Of a stretch of DNA of 64,000 nt, positions 16,624 to 25,519 are shown in pieces (within the stretch, counting starts at the first letter, position 1; each line of letters starts with the position of its first letter). The notes beneath the pieces are model-generated. The model was given only the letters and a program-made list of their open reading frames with translations. It was not told the origin of the DNA and did not search any database. The translations under genes were made by a program, and so were the position numbers. Source of the DNA: Pelagibius sp965227505 (lineage in GTDB: Bacteria > Pseudomonadota > Alphaproteobacteria > Kiloniellales > Kiloniellaceae); contig NZ_OZ245757.1 of NCBI RefSeq assembly GCF_965227505.1, positions 3,534,001-3,598,000 on the forward strand. The letters are read 5' to 3'.

Positions 16624-17532
16624 CTAGTCGGGTTGGGCGGTCTCGATGATCCAGTCGCGCACCGCCTCGGCCTGTGCGGGAAGTTCCGCCTCGCGCGACC
16701 AGATGAGGTGAAAGGCGGCCCCGGTCTGCCAGCACCAGGGGCCGACCTGGACCAGCAGATCCTGGCGCAGCAGGCCTGCGGTGACATGACGCCAGCCGAG
16801 GGCGATCCCCTCTCCGGCCATGGCGGCCTGCAGCACCAGGGCATAGTCGTTGAGGCGCAAGCCGCCGCCGCGGTCGCTGTACTCGCCGCTGAGGGCCGTG
16901 AACCACTCGCGCCAGCCCGGCCGCGGACGGAAGGGCTCCTCCAGATGGATCAGCTGCTGGGCCGCCAGATCGTCCAGGGTGGCGATCTCGGCCCGGGCGG
17001 CCGGCGATCGGGGACTGGCAACGGCGATCAGTTCCTCCTCGGCGATCTTTGCGGCGGCGTAGCCGCGCCAGTTGCCGTCGCCGCGGCGCACCCCCAGGGT
17101 CACGCCCTCCTGGGTCAGGTCCAGGTCCTTATCTGTGGTCTGCAGGCGCAGGTCGATGCCCGGGTGTTGATGGTGAAAGTCCGCCAGGCGCGGCACCATC
17201 CAGTAGTTGGCGAAGGCGGTGGAGACGGAGAGCGTGACATGGCTCTGCCGGCCCTGGCGCCGCAGCAGGCGTGCCGTTTCCAGGATCAGCCCGAGGCCGG
17301 CGGAGACGTCGGCAAACAGCATCTCTCCGGCCTGGGTCAGGCTGACAGACCGGTGGCCGCGGGCGAAGAGCCGCACGCCGAGGGCCTGCTCGAGCTGGCG
17401 CACCGCCAGACTGACCGCCGGCTGGGAAACGTTCAGCTCTTCGGCCGCCCGCGTGAAGGAGCGGTGCCGCGCCGCCACCTCGAAGACTCTGAGGTGATGC
17501 AGGGAATGCACCAGGTCCTGAACTTCGTCCAT
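16624..17532 (-). CDS. LysR-type regulator (GcvA-like)
   Basis: 302 residues: winged helix-turn-helix at about 9-70 (FTRAAEELNVSQPAVSLAVRQLE) and a periplasmic-binding-like effector domain with the GcvA-type features TLSVSTAFANYWMVPRLADF and DYALVLQAAMAGEGIALG. It is divergent from the MttB gene, with 96 bases between their start codons, the classic arrangement in which a LysR protein controls its neighbour. The palindrome at 17530-17546 overlaps its own start codon, which would fit autorepression. Confidence 0.9.
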   Translation of the reverse strand: MDEVQDLVHSLHHLRVFEVAARHRSFTRAAEELNVSQPAVSLAVRQLEQALGVRLFARGHRSVSLTQAGEMLFADVSAGLGLILETARLLRRQGRQSHVTLSVSTAFANYWMVPRLADFHHQHPGIDLRLQTTDKDLDLTQEGVTLGVRRGDGNWRGYAAAKIAEEELIAVASPRSPAARAEIATLDDLAAQQLIHLEEPFRPRPGWREWFTALSGEYSDRGGGLRLNDYALVLQAAMAGEGIALGWRHVTAGLLRQDLLVQVGPWCWQTGAAFHLIWSREAELPAQAEAVRDWIIETAQPD

Positions 17533-17546
17533 AAGTATAGTTTATG
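17530..17546. promoter_or_regulatory. Candidate LysR-type operator over the regulator start codon
   Basis: CATAA and TTATG are separated by seven bases, a symmetric T-N11-A pattern as used by LysR proteins. The first half is the start codon of the regulator read on the other strand. Confidence 0.45.
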
Positions 17547-17594
17547 GAATGGCTCAGCTTTTTTGAAGGTCACAGCGCCGGAAACTTCGCCTAT

Positions 17595-17613
17595 TTGAGA
17601 TTGTTCGTCTCAA
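17595..17613. promoter_or_regulatory. Candidate LysR-type operator before the MttB gene
   Basis: Perfect arms TTGAGA and TCTCAA with a seven-base spacer, ending 15 bases before the MttB ATG. This is a good T-N11-A palindrome for the divergent LysR regulator. No binding data; proximity to the start would fit repression or a promoter lying upstream. Confidence 0.5.
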
Positions 17614-17628
17614 GAGAGGCATAAATCC

Positions 17629-19158
17629 ATGGCTATGCCCGCACGCACACGCCGATCCCGGGGAGGGATGCGGGCCGGAGGATCCCACAAAGGGGTGGTT
17701 CCGGCTTATGTGACCCGCCAGGTTCCCTATCTCGAGTATCTCGGAGAAGAGGGCCTGCAGCGGCTCGAGGCCCAGGCCGACTGGCTGATCCAGGATGTCG
17801 GTCTGGAGTTCCGTGACGACCCCGAGGCGCTGGAGGACTGGCGCCGCGCCGGCGCCGAAGTGACCGGAACGCGGGTCCGGGCGCCGGCCGATCTGATCCG
17901 TGCGCTCTGCCGGACGGCGCCCTCCGAATTCACCCAGCTGGCCCGCAATCCGGCGCGCTCGGTGCGGATCGGCGGCCCCCACCAGGTCTTCGCCGCGGTC
18001 TATGGACCGCCCTTCGTGCGCGATCTCGAAGGCGGCCGCCGCTACGGCTCCATGGCCGACTTCGAGAAGCTGGTGAAGCTCACCTATCTGCTGCCGGAGC
18101 TGCACCACGGCGGTTTCGTCGTCTGCGAGCCCTGCGACGTGCCGGTTTCGAAACGGCACCTGGACATGCTCTACGCCCATATGCGCTGGAGCGACAAGCC
18201 GCACCTCGGCGCCATCACGGAAAAGAGCCGGGCGGAGGACTGCGTTGCCATGGCGCGCCTGCTGCACGGTGATCGGACCTTCGACCAGAACTGCGTGATC
18301 CTGGGCAACGTCAACACCAACTCGCCCCTGCTGGTGGACAAGGTGGTAACCGAGTCGATCCGTGTCTACTGCGGCGCCGGCCAGGGGATCATCGTCTCCC
18401 CGTTCATCCTCGCCGGGGCCATGGGGCCGGTCTCCACCGCCGCCTCGGTCGCCCAGGCCCTGGCGGAGGCGATGATGTGCTGCGCCTACAGCCAGATCGT
18501 GCGCCCCGGCGCGCCCTTCATCTTCGGCAACTTCCTCTCCTCCATGAGCCTGAAGTCCGGGGCGCCCACCTTCGGCATGCCGGAGCCGGTGATCTCCCAC
18601 TACGTCATCGGCCAGCTTGCCCGCCGTCTCGGCCTGCCGCTGCGCTGCGGCGGCTCGCTGACCGCCTCGAAAGTCGCCGATGCCCAGGCTGCCTACGAAA
18701 GTGCGGATTCCATGCACTCGACGGCGCTGGCCGGCGCCAACTTCGTGCTGCAGTCCGCCGGCTGGCTGGAAGGCGGGCTCTGCACCGGCTACGAGAAGCT
18801 GGTGATGGATGCCGACCGCCTCGGCGCCTATCGCCTGCTGCTTTCCGGCATGGCCGCAGACGACGAGGCGCTGGCGCGTGACGCCTACGAGGAGGTCGGA
18901 CCGGCCGGGCATTTTCTCGGCTGCGCCCATACCCTGCGCAACTACCAGACGGCCTTTTACGAGCCGGCGCTGTCGGACAGCGAGAACGTGGAAAGCTGGG
19001 AGGAACGGGGCAGCCAGGACATGCAGCGCCGCGCCTTTGCGCGCTGGAACGCGCTGTTGAAGGATTATGAAGCGCCGCCCATCGATCCTGCGGTCGACGA
19101 GGCCCTGCAGGACTACGTGGCGCGGCGCAAGCGCGAGCTGCCGGACGCCTGGTACTGA
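17629..19158 (+). CDS. MttB-family (trimethylamine methyltransferase-like) protein, non-pyrrolysine
   Basis: 509 residues, matching the length of MttB superfamily members, which form a TIM barrel and move a methyl group from a methylated amine to a corrinoid protein. Recognisable parts include YGPPFVRDLEGGRRYGS, NTNSPLLVDKVV and FIFGNFLSSMSLKSGAPTFG. The frame runs through without an in-frame TAG, so it is not the pyrrolysine type; family members lacking pyrrolysine include glycine betaine methyltransferases. No corrinoid protein gene is visible. The FAD/GcvT dehydrogenase 41 bases on is a likely partner. The protein starts at ATG 17629. Confidence 0.85.
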   Translation: MAMPARTRRSRGGMRAGGSHKGVVPAYVTRQVPYLEYLGEEGLQRLEAQADWLIQDVGLEFRDDPEALEDWRRAGAEVTGTRVRAPADLIRALCRTAPSEFTQLARNPARSVRIGGPHQVFAAVYGPPFVRDLEGGRRYGSMADFEKLVKLTYLLPELHHGGFVVCEPCDVPVSKRHLDMLYAHMRWSDKPHLGAITEKSRAEDCVAMARLLHGDRTFDQNCVILGNVNTNSPLLVDKVVTESIRVYCGAGQGIIVSPFILAGAMGPVSTAASVAQALAEAMMCCAYSQIVRPGAPFIFGNFLSSMSLKSGAPTFGMPEPVISHYVIGQLARRLGLPLRCGGSLTASKVADAQAAYESADSMHSTALAGANFVLQSAGWLEGGLCTGYEKLVMDADRLGAYRLLLSGMAADDEALARDAYEEVGPAGHFLGCAHTLRNYQTAFYEPALSDSENVESWEERGSQDMQRRAFARWNALLKDYEAPPIDPAVDEALQDYVARRKRELPDAWY

Positions 19159-19199
19159 GAGTTTCGGCGCGGCGCGAGGAACGAGAAGGAGGGGAGACC

Positions 19200-21614
19200 T
19201 TGGAGAGTCATGCAAAGGTGGTGATCATCGGCGGCGGCGTGGTCGGCTGTTCGATCCTGTTTCACCTCGCCAAGTTCGGCTGGAAGGATGTGGTCCTGCT
19301 GGAACGCCAGGAACTCACCTCCGGCTCCTCCTGGCATGCGGCCGGGCAGATCCACACCATCTCCTCCGATCCCAACATCTCGCGGCTGCAGGGCTACACC
19401 ATCAATCTCTACAAGGAGATCGAGGAGCTTTCCGGCCAGTCCATCGGCCTGCACGCCACCGGCGGTTTCTACCTCGCCTCCAACGAGACCTGGCACGACT
19501 ATCTGAAGCGCGAGCGTTCAAAGGCGCGCACCATGGGCCTCGACCAGGAATTCATTTCGGTGGAGGAGGCGGCGCGCCGCCATCCGCTGATCGACCCGTC
19601 GCGCTACATCGCGGCGCTCTGGGATCCGCTGGATGGTGACATCGATCCCTCCGGCGTCACCTATGCCTATGCCAAGGCGGCCAAGGTGCACGGCGCGAAG
19701 GTCTACACCCACACCCCGGTCATCGAGACCAAGCAGCGCCCCGACGGCAGCTGGGACGTGGTGACGCCCAAAGGCACCATCAACGCCGAGAGGGTGGTGA
19801 ATGCCGGCGGTCTCTGGGCGCGGGAGGTCGGGCGGCTCGCCGGCCTCGACTTGCCGGTCCAGCCGATGGAGCACCACTACCTCATCACCGAGGAGATCCC
19901 GGCCATTGCCGAGCGCGGCGCGGAACGCCTGCCCGCCGGCATCGACTATGAAGGCAACATGTACTTCCGCCAGGAGGGCAAGGGCATGCTGCTGGGCACC
20001 TACGAACCGCGGGCCACCGCCTGGTCGGTGGCGGGCACCCCGCTGGACTTCGGCCACGAGCTGCTGGAGCCGAAGCTCGACAACATCGCCGAGCGGCTGG
20101 AGCTGGGCTTCGAGCGCATTCCGGCGCTGCAGGAAGCCGGCATCAAGAACATCATCAACGGGCCCTTCACCTTCGGGCCCGACGGAAACCCGCTGATCGG
20201 CCCGGTGCCGGGCCTCAAAAACTACTGGGTCGCCGTCGGCGTCATGGCGGGCTTCTGCCAGGGCGGCGGGGTCGGGCTCTGCATGGCCGAATGGATGATC
20301 GACGGCGAACCCTCCATCGACGTCTGGGCCATGGACGTGGCCCGCTTCGGCGCCTTCGCCAGCCCGGACTGGGGCACGGTGAAGTCGGCGGAGAACTACG
20401 AGCGCCGCTTCGTCATGACCTTTCCCAACGAAACCCTGCCGAAGGGCCGCCGGCAGAAGACCACCGCGCTCTACGACCGGCTGGTTGCCAAGGGGGCGGT
20501 GATGGACCAGAGCTTCGGCCTGGAGCACGCCCTCTGGTTCGCCGACGGGCCGGGCGACGCGCACGAAGAACCGACCTTCCGCCGCTCGCGCGCCCATAGC
20601 TACGTGGCCCGCGAGGTGAAGGCGGTGCGCGAGGCCGTGGGCTGCATCGAGATCGCCAACTTCGCCAAGCACCGCTTCCGCGGGCCTGCCGCGCGGCGGT
20701 TCCTGGACCGCCTGCTCGCCGGGCGTCTGCCGAAGCCGGGTCGGCTTTCCCTGACCCCCATGCTGACCCCGAAGGGCAAGCTCTACGGCGACCTCACCGT
20801 CGCCTGCCTGGATGACGACCATTTCTTGCTCTTTGGTTCCGGCGCCATGCAGGAGGCGCACCGCCGCTGGTTCGAAGCGCAGCTGCCGGAAGAGGGCGTC
20901 GGCTACGAGAACCTCTCCGACAGCCTGCACGGCCTTGCCCTTTCGGGCCCGCGCTCGCGCGAGCTTCTCGCCCGGATCTGCCGCGACGATGTTTCAGCGC
21001 AGGCGCTGAGCTTCCGCGACATCCGCCGGACCTTCGTGGCCGGGGTGCCGGCGGTCCTGGCGCGGATCTCCTTCTCCGGCGAACTGGGCTACGAGATCTA
21101 TGTGGCCCCGCCCTATCTGCTGCGCATGGCCGAGGCGGTGGAGGAGGCCGGCAGCGACCTGGGGCTGCGCTGGTACGGGGCCCGGGCGCTCATGAGCCTG
21201 CGGCTGGAAAAGGGCTGGGGCGCCTGGACGTTGGACTACCGGCCCGACTTCACCGCGGCGGAAAGCGGGTTGGACGCCTTCATCCAGTGGGACAAGGACT
21301 TTATCGGCAAGGCCGCGGCGGTGGCGGAGCGTGGCAACGGCCCGGCCCGCAGGCTGGTGACCCTGACCATCGAAACCGACGATATCGACGTCTGCAACGA
21401 CGAGGCGATCCTGCATGCCGGGGAGGCCTTGGGCTATGTCTCTTCCGGCGGTTATGCCCATCACGTCGGGCGCTCCATGGCGCTGGGCTACGTGCCGACC
21501 GAGCTGGCGGCGGACGGGCAGGCCTTGGAGGTGGAGATCAACGGCAGGCTCTATCCCGCCGCGATCCAGGGCCAGCCCCTCTACGACCCCGCCGGCGCGC
21601 GCATGCGCGCCTGA
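19200..21614 (+). CDS. FAD-dependent dimethylglycine/sarcosine dehydrogenase-like protein with GcvT domain
   Basis: 804 residues. The N-terminal half is a DAO-type FAD domain: VIIGGGVVGCS (9-18) and SGSSWHAAG (41-49) with H46 at the site of covalent flavin attachment in dimethylglycine dehydrogenase. A middle FAO_M-like part follows (about 370-425), then a GcvT/aminomethyltransferase fold from about 440 (YGDLTVACLDDDHFLL, SGELGYEIYVAPP, QWDKDFIGKAA), which passes the oxidised methyl group to tetrahydrofolate. Together these demethylate N-methylated glycines. TTG 19200 is the start, backed by GGAGGGGAG six bases before. It follows the MttB gene closely, so one operon is likely. Confidence 0.88.
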   Translation: MESHAKVVIIGGGVVGCSILFHLAKFGWKDVVLLERQELTSGSSWHAAGQIHTISSDPNISRLQGYTINLYKEIEELSGQSIGLHATGGFYLASNETWHDYLKRERSKARTMGLDQEFISVEEAARRHPLIDPSRYIAALWDPLDGDIDPSGVTYAYAKAAKVHGAKVYTHTPVIETKQRPDGSWDVVTPKGTINAERVVNAGGLWAREVGRLAGLDLPVQPMEHHYLITEEIPAIAERGAERLPAGIDYEGNMYFRQEGKGMLLGTYEPRATAWSVAGTPLDFGHELLEPKLDNIAERLELGFERIPALQEAGIKNIINGPFTFGPDGNPLIGPVPGLKNYWVAVGVMAGFCQGGGVGLCMAEWMIDGEPSIDVWAMDVARFGAFASPDWGTVKSAENYERRFVMTFPNETLPKGRRQKTTALYDRLVAKGAVMDQSFGLEHALWFADGPGDAHEEPTFRRSRAHSYVAREVKAVREAVGCIEIANFAKHRFRGPAARRFLDRLLAGRLPKPGRLSLTPMLTPKGKLYGDLTVACLDDDHFLLFGSGAMQEAHRRWFEAQLPEEGVGYENLSDSLHGLALSGPRSRELLARICRDDVSAQALSFRDIRRTFVAGVPAVLARISFSGELGYEIYVAPPYLLRMAEAVEEAGSDLGLRWYGARALMSLRLEKGWGAWTLDYRPDFTAAESGLDAFIQWDKDFIGKAAAVAERGNGPARRLVTLTIETDDIDVCNDEAILHAGEALGYVSSGGYAHHVGRSMALGYVPTELAADGQALEVEINGRLYPAAIQGQPLYDPAGARMRA

Positions 21615-21643
21615 GCGCAGCGGTCGGGCGATCTGGGGTCCGG

Positions 21644-21672
21644 TTGACAGGGCGCGGCGTTCCGCCAATAGT
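21644..21672 (+). promoter_or_regulatory. Candidate sigma-70 promoter for argD-argF-hslO
   Basis: A perfect -35 box TTGACA (21644-21649), a 17-base spacer and an AATAGT -10-like box (21667-21672). It lies 148 bases before the chosen argD start and after the end of the preceding operon. Confidence 0.5.
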
Positions 21673-21692
21673 GTCGGCCCTTTGCGGCTCCG

Positions 21693-21715
21693 TTCAAAGC
21701 CCGATCGGCTTTGAA
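21693..21715. promoter_or_regulatory. Perfect 9-bp inverted repeat in the argD leader
   Basis: TTCAAAGCC, spacer CGATC, GGCTTTGAA: a perfect palindrome about 20 bases after the candidate -10 box. It could be an operator or a hairpin in the mRNA leader. No known regulator site is matched. Confidence 0.45.
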
Positions 21716-21820
21716 AAGGCTTGTATTTCAGCCCGAAGCTAAGTGAATTTGAGGAGTTGTCCCGTCCGGGCCGTTCCCGGCGACCCGGTACTTTTGGTCC
21801 TGAATATAGGAGTTTGGTCC

Positions 21821-22999
21821 GTGAGCGACGCCTTGATGCCGACCTATGCGCGCGCCGACCTCGCTTTTGAGCGCGGCGAAGGCCCCTATCTCTACACGGC
21901 GGACGGGCGACGATTCCTGGACTTTGCCGCCGGCATCGCGGTCAACGCCCTGGGCCACAGCCACCCCCACCTGGTCGCCGCCCTGCAGGAGCAGGCCGGC
22001 AAGCTGTGGCATGTCTCCAACCTCTATACCATTCCGGAGGGGCAGCGCCTGGCCGGGCGCCTGGCGGCCAACAGCTTTGCCGACCGCGTGTTCTTCTCCA
22101 ACTCCGGTGCCGAGGCCATCGAGGGTGCCCTGAAAGTCGCCCGCCGCTATCACTATGCCGCCGGGCACCCGGAGAAGACCCGGGTCATCTCCTGCTCCGG
22201 CGCTTTCCACGGGCGCACGCTGACCGCGCTCTCGGCCGCCGCCAATCCGAAGTATCTGGATGGCTTCGGCCCGGCCTCCGAAGGCTTCGACAACGTGCCC
22301 TTCGGCAACATGAACGAGCTGCGCAACGCCATCACCGAGGAGACCGCCGCCATCCTGGTGGAGCCGATCCAGGGCGAGGGCGGCATCCGTGCCGCCGATC
22401 TGGAATATCTCCGGGCGCTCAGGGCGGTCTGCGACGAATACGGCTTGCTGCTGATCCTGGACGAGATCCAGTGCGGCATGGGCCGCAGCGGCAAGCTCTT
22501 CGCCCACCAGTGGGCGGGGATCGAACCGGACGTCATGGCCCTGGCCAAGGGCCTGGGCAGCGGCTTCCCGGTCGGCGCCATCCTGGCGACAGAAAAGGCA
22601 GCGGCGGCCATGCAGCCCGGCACCCACGGCAGCACCTTCGGCGGCAACCCGCTGGCCATGGCGGTCGCCAACGCGGTGCTCGACGTGATGCTGGGCGAAG
22701 GCTTCCTGGAGCAGGTCGAAGCGACCGGCCGGCTCTTGCGGGAGCGGCTCACCGAGCTCGCGGCGCGCCATCCGAAGGTGTTGAAGGGCGTGCGCGGCGC
22801 CGGCCTGATGCTGGGACTGGAGTGCGTCGTGCCCAACACCGAACTGATCGCCAAGTTGCGCGACGAGGGCCTGCTGACGGTGGGGGCGGCGGAGAACGTC
22901 ATCCGCCTGCTGCCGCCGCTGATCATCGAGGAGCGCCACGTCGACGAGGCGGTCCAGGCGATCGAGCGGGCCTGCGCCACCTGGGCGAAGGCGGCCTGA
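21821..22999 (+). CDS. argD: Acetylornithine/succinyldiaminopimelate aminotransferase
   Basis: 392 residues, a class III PLP aminotransferase. Landmarks: NSGAEAIEGALK (substrate/PLP phosphate site), FHGRTLTALSAA, LILDEIQCGMGRSGK and the PLP lysine in MALAKGLGSGFPVG. It makes N-acetylornithine in arginine synthesis. GTG 21821 is chosen because AGGAG precedes it by eight bases and the conserved reading starts there; the open frame extends further upstream without homology. argF begins one base after its stop, so argD-argF are translationally close. Confidence 0.93.
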   Translation: MSDALMPTYARADLAFERGEGPYLYTADGRRFLDFAAGIAVNALGHSHPHLVAALQEQAGKLWHVSNLYTIPEGQRLAGRLAANSFADRVFFSNSGAEAIEGALKVARRYHYAAGHPEKTRVISCSGAFHGRTLTALSAAANPKYLDGFGPASEGFDNVPFGNMNELRNAITEETAAILVEPIQGEGGIRAADLEYLRALRAVCDEYGLLLILDEIQCGMGRSGKLFAHQWAGIEPDVMALAKGLGSGFPVGAILATEKAAAAMQPGTHGSTFGGNPLAMAVANAVLDVMLGEGFLEQVEATGRLLRERLTELAARHPKVLKGVRGAGLMLGLECVVPNTELIAKLRDEGLLTVGAAENVIRLLPPLIIEERHVDEAVQAIERACATWAKAA

Positions 23000-23000
23000 C

Positions 23001-23939
23001 ATGACAGCACAGCCCAAGGCGCCGGCCAACAATCGGCCCAAGCATTTCCTCGACCTCGATCGCCTGGAGACAGCGGAACTGCGCGCCATGCTCGACGACG
23101 CCGCGCGCATGAAGCGCGGCGAGGCGGCCAACGGCGAAGCCAAGCCGCTGGCCGGCAAGACGCTGGCCATGATTTTCGAGAAGCCCTCGACCCGCACGCG
23201 AGTCTCCTTCGAGGTGGCGGCGCACCAGCTCGGCGGCCAGGCCGTGGTGCTGGAGCCCAGCGGGACCCAGTTGGGCCGTGGCGAGACCGCCGGCGACACG
23301 GCGCGGGTGCTGTCGCGCTATGTCGATGCCATCATGATCCGCACCACCAAGGAGGAGATCCTCCTGGAGGTCGCGGAGCATGCCACGGTGCCGGTGATCA
23401 ACGGCCTGACCGATATCACCCATCCCTGCCAGCTCATGGCCGACGTGATGACCTTCGAGGAACACCTCGGCCGCATCGACGGCAAGGTGGTGGCCTGGTG
23501 CGGCGACGGCAACAACATGGCGGCCTCCTGGATCCATGCCGCCGTGCGCTTCAAGTTCGAGCTGCGGCTGGCCTGTCCGGAGCCGCTGCGGCCGCCGCAG
23601 GACGTGTTGGACTGGGCGGCTTCAGAGGGCGGCAAGATCGTCGTCTCCTCCGATGTCGACGCGATGGTGGGCGGCGCCGATGCGGTGGTGACCGACACCT
23701 GGGTTTCCATGGGCGATGACGACGGCGAAAGCCGCCACAATCTGCTGCGGTCCTATCAGGTGGATGAAAGGGTCATGGCGCTGGCGAAGCCCAATGCCAT
23801 CTTCATGCATTGCCTGCCCGCCCACCGCGGCAACGAGGTAACCGCCGAAGTGATCGACGGCCCGCAGTCGGTGGTCTGGGATGAAGCGGAAAACCGCCTC
23901 CATGCGCAGAAAGGTATTCTCGCGTGGTGTCTGACCTGA
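23001..23939 (+). CDS. argF: Ornithine carbamoyltransferase
   Basis: 312 residues. It joins ornithine and carbamoyl phosphate to citrulline. The carbamoyl-phosphate loop is EKPSTRTRVSFE, the ornithine loop is VSMGDDDGE, with HPCQLMADV and the active-site HCLPAHRG. The start is one base after argD and the end overlaps the start of hslO. It works in the cytoplasm next to ArgD. Confidence 0.95.
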   Translation: MTAQPKAPANNRPKHFLDLDRLETAELRAMLDDAARMKRGEAANGEAKPLAGKTLAMIFEKPSTRTRVSFEVAAHQLGGQAVVLEPSGTQLGRGETAGDTARVLSRYVDAIMIRTTKEEILLEVAEHATVPVINGLTDITHPCQLMADVMTFEEHLGRIDGKVVAWCGDGNNMAASWIHAAVRFKFELRLACPEPLRPPQDVLDWAASEGGKIVVSSDVDAMVGGADAVVTDTWVSMGDDDGESRHNLLRSYQVDERVMALAKPNAIFMHCLPAHRGNEVTAEVIDGPQSVVWDEAENRLHAQKGILAWCLT

Positions 23940-24859
23940 TGCCCGACGGCGACAGTCCGGACGCCCGCATCGAAGCCGACCATGTCCAGCCCTTCCTGCT
24001 CGAATCCTCCGACATCCGGGGGCGGCTGTTGCGGCTGGAGCAGGTCAGCAGCGAGATCCTGCGGCGCCACGACTATCCGGAGCCGGTGGCCCGCCTGCTG
24101 GCGGAGATGCTGGCGCTCTGCGGCGGTCTTGCCGCGATGCTGAAGTACGAGGGTGTCTTCACCCTGCAGGCCAGCGGCGATGGCGCCGTCCGGCTCATGG
24201 TGGTCGACGTCACCGCCGAGGGCGCCATGCGCGGCTATGCCAGCTTCGACAAGGAGAAGCTCGAGCAGGTCGTCGCGGAGCTGGGGTCCGAGCCGACGGT
24301 CCCGGCGCTCTTTGGCAAGGGATCGCTTGCGTTCACCGTCGACCAGGGTGTCCACAGCGAGCGCTACCAGGGCATCGTCGTGCTTGACGGCGATACCCTG
24401 GCGGACTGCCTGCAGCACTACTTCATGCAGTCCGAACAACTGCAGAGCGGGATCGTCCTGGCCGCCGACCGGCGCGGCGGCGCCTGGGTTTCCGCCGCCC
24501 TGGTGCTGCAACGCCTGCCGGAAGAGCATATTCACAACATCGACGACGCGGACGACTGGCGCCGCGCGATGGTGCTGCAGGCCAGCGTCAGGCCGGAGGA
24601 ACTGCTGGACGACCGCCTGCCGCTCAACGATCTGCTGTACCGGCTGTTCCACGAGGAAGGCGTGCGGGTCTTCGAGCCGCGCCCCCTCTCCGAGGCCTGC
24701 CGCTGTTCCGGCGAGCGCTTGGAAACGGTTCTGGCGGCGATGCCAAGACCGGAGATTGAAGATCTCAAGGTCAATGGCGCGGTTGAAGTGACCTGTGAGT
24801 TCTGCACCAGGGTCTACCGCTTTGACGAAGACGATCTGGAGCGTATCTACGCGCCTTGA
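23924..24859 (+). CDS. hslO: Hsp33 redox-regulated chaperone
   Basis: 311 residues. The N-terminal chaperone domain has LLRLEQVSSEILRRHDYP and GYASF; the C-terminal zinc switch has CxC in EACRCSG and CxxC in CEFCTRV, the four cysteines that release zinc when oxidised. The family holds unfolding proteins during oxidative stress. The start is GTG 23924, which overlaps the end of argF by 16 bases; an ATG at 23939 is another choice. Placing hslO after argF is common in alphaproteobacteria, as I recall. Confidence 0.92.
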   Translation: MVSDLMPDGDSPDARIEADHVQPFLLESSDIRGRLLRLEQVSSEILRRHDYPEPVARLLAEMLALCGGLAAMLKYEGVFTLQASGDGAVRLMVVDVTAEGAMRGYASFDKEKLEQVVAELGSEPTVPALFGKGSLAFTVDQGVHSERYQGIVVLDGDTLADCLQHYFMQSEQLQSGIVLAADRRGGAWVSAALVLQRLPEEHIHNIDDADDWRRAMVLQASVRPEELLDDRLPLNDLLYRLFHEEGVRVFEPRPLSEACRCSGERLETVLAAMPRPEIEDLKVNGAVEVTCEFCTRVYRFDEDDLERIYAP

Positions 24860-24922
24860 TCCTGCCCAATTCTCCGCTTATGCCTGGGCGTCCCCAGTCT
24901 TGACCATCCAGGGATTGCCGGC

Positions 24923-25513
24923 ATGTCTGCCTTACTGAGGCCTTTCTTTGTCATCTTTGCCCTTGGCGGCTTTCTTGCGGCCTGCGCCATCGACGACCCG
25001 CAGAACCAGTTCGCCGACCTCACCTACAGCCACCTCGGCGAGATCCGTCTGGACGTCGGCGATGTGCGCATCGAGCAGGCCTACATTATGCCTGGCAAGG
25101 ACCCCAACGTAGAGCACCGCTTTCCGGTCCGCCCGCACGATGCCGCGACGCGCTGGGCGCAGGACCGGCTGGAAGCCGACGGCGACCGCCTGGTGTTCCG
25201 CTACATCGTGCGCGAGGCCTCGGTGACCGAGACGGCACTGGCCACGGAGAGCGGGGTCAGGGGCCTGCTGACAACCGACCAGTCGGAGCGCTATGAGGCG
25301 CGCATCGTCGTCGACATGCAGATCCTCGACGGCCGTCAGGTCCAGGCGACGGCCAACGCCGAGGCGCGGCGCTCCATCACCGTGCCGGAGGACATCAGCC
25401 TTAAGGAACGCGAGCAGGTCTGGTACAAGCTGACGGAAGAGACCATGCAGGATCTCAATACCCAGCTTGAAGAGACCGTTCGCAGTGCCTTCTTCCCCTA
25501 CATCATTCTCTAA
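24923..25513 (+). CDS. Conserved-looking lipoprotein of unknown function
   Basis: 196 residues. The N-terminus has a hydrophobic core and lipobox LAACAID near residue 20. The mature part is acidic and beta-rich (SHLGEIRLDVGDVRIEQAYIMPG), ends in a helix TEETMQDLNTQLEETVRSA and a hydrophobic tail FFPYIIL. It probably sits in a membrane on the periplasmic side. No known domain is recognised. The racemase gene follows within seven bases. Confidence 0.7.
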   Translation: MSALLRPFFVIFALGGFLAACAIDDPQNQFADLTYSHLGEIRLDVGDVRIEQAYIMPGKDPNVEHRFPVRPHDAATRWAQDRLEADGDRLVFRYIVREASVTETALATESGVRGLLTTDQSERYEARIVVDMQILDGRQVQATANAEARRSITVPEDISLKEREQVWYKLTEETMQDLNTQLEETVRSAFFPYIIL

Positions 25514-25519
25514 CCCGTC

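Noticed and set aside
17629..19158. Possible pyrrolysine codon in the MttB gene
   Set aside because: The frame is read through without any in-frame TAG; nothing suggests pyrrolysine.
17554..19215. 553-codon minus-strand frame over the MttB gene
   Set aside because: No recognisable domain and Gly/Arg-rich; the MttB-family frame is unambiguous.
21728..23299. 523-codon minus-strand frame over argD
   Set aside because: Shadow of argD and argF; no family match.
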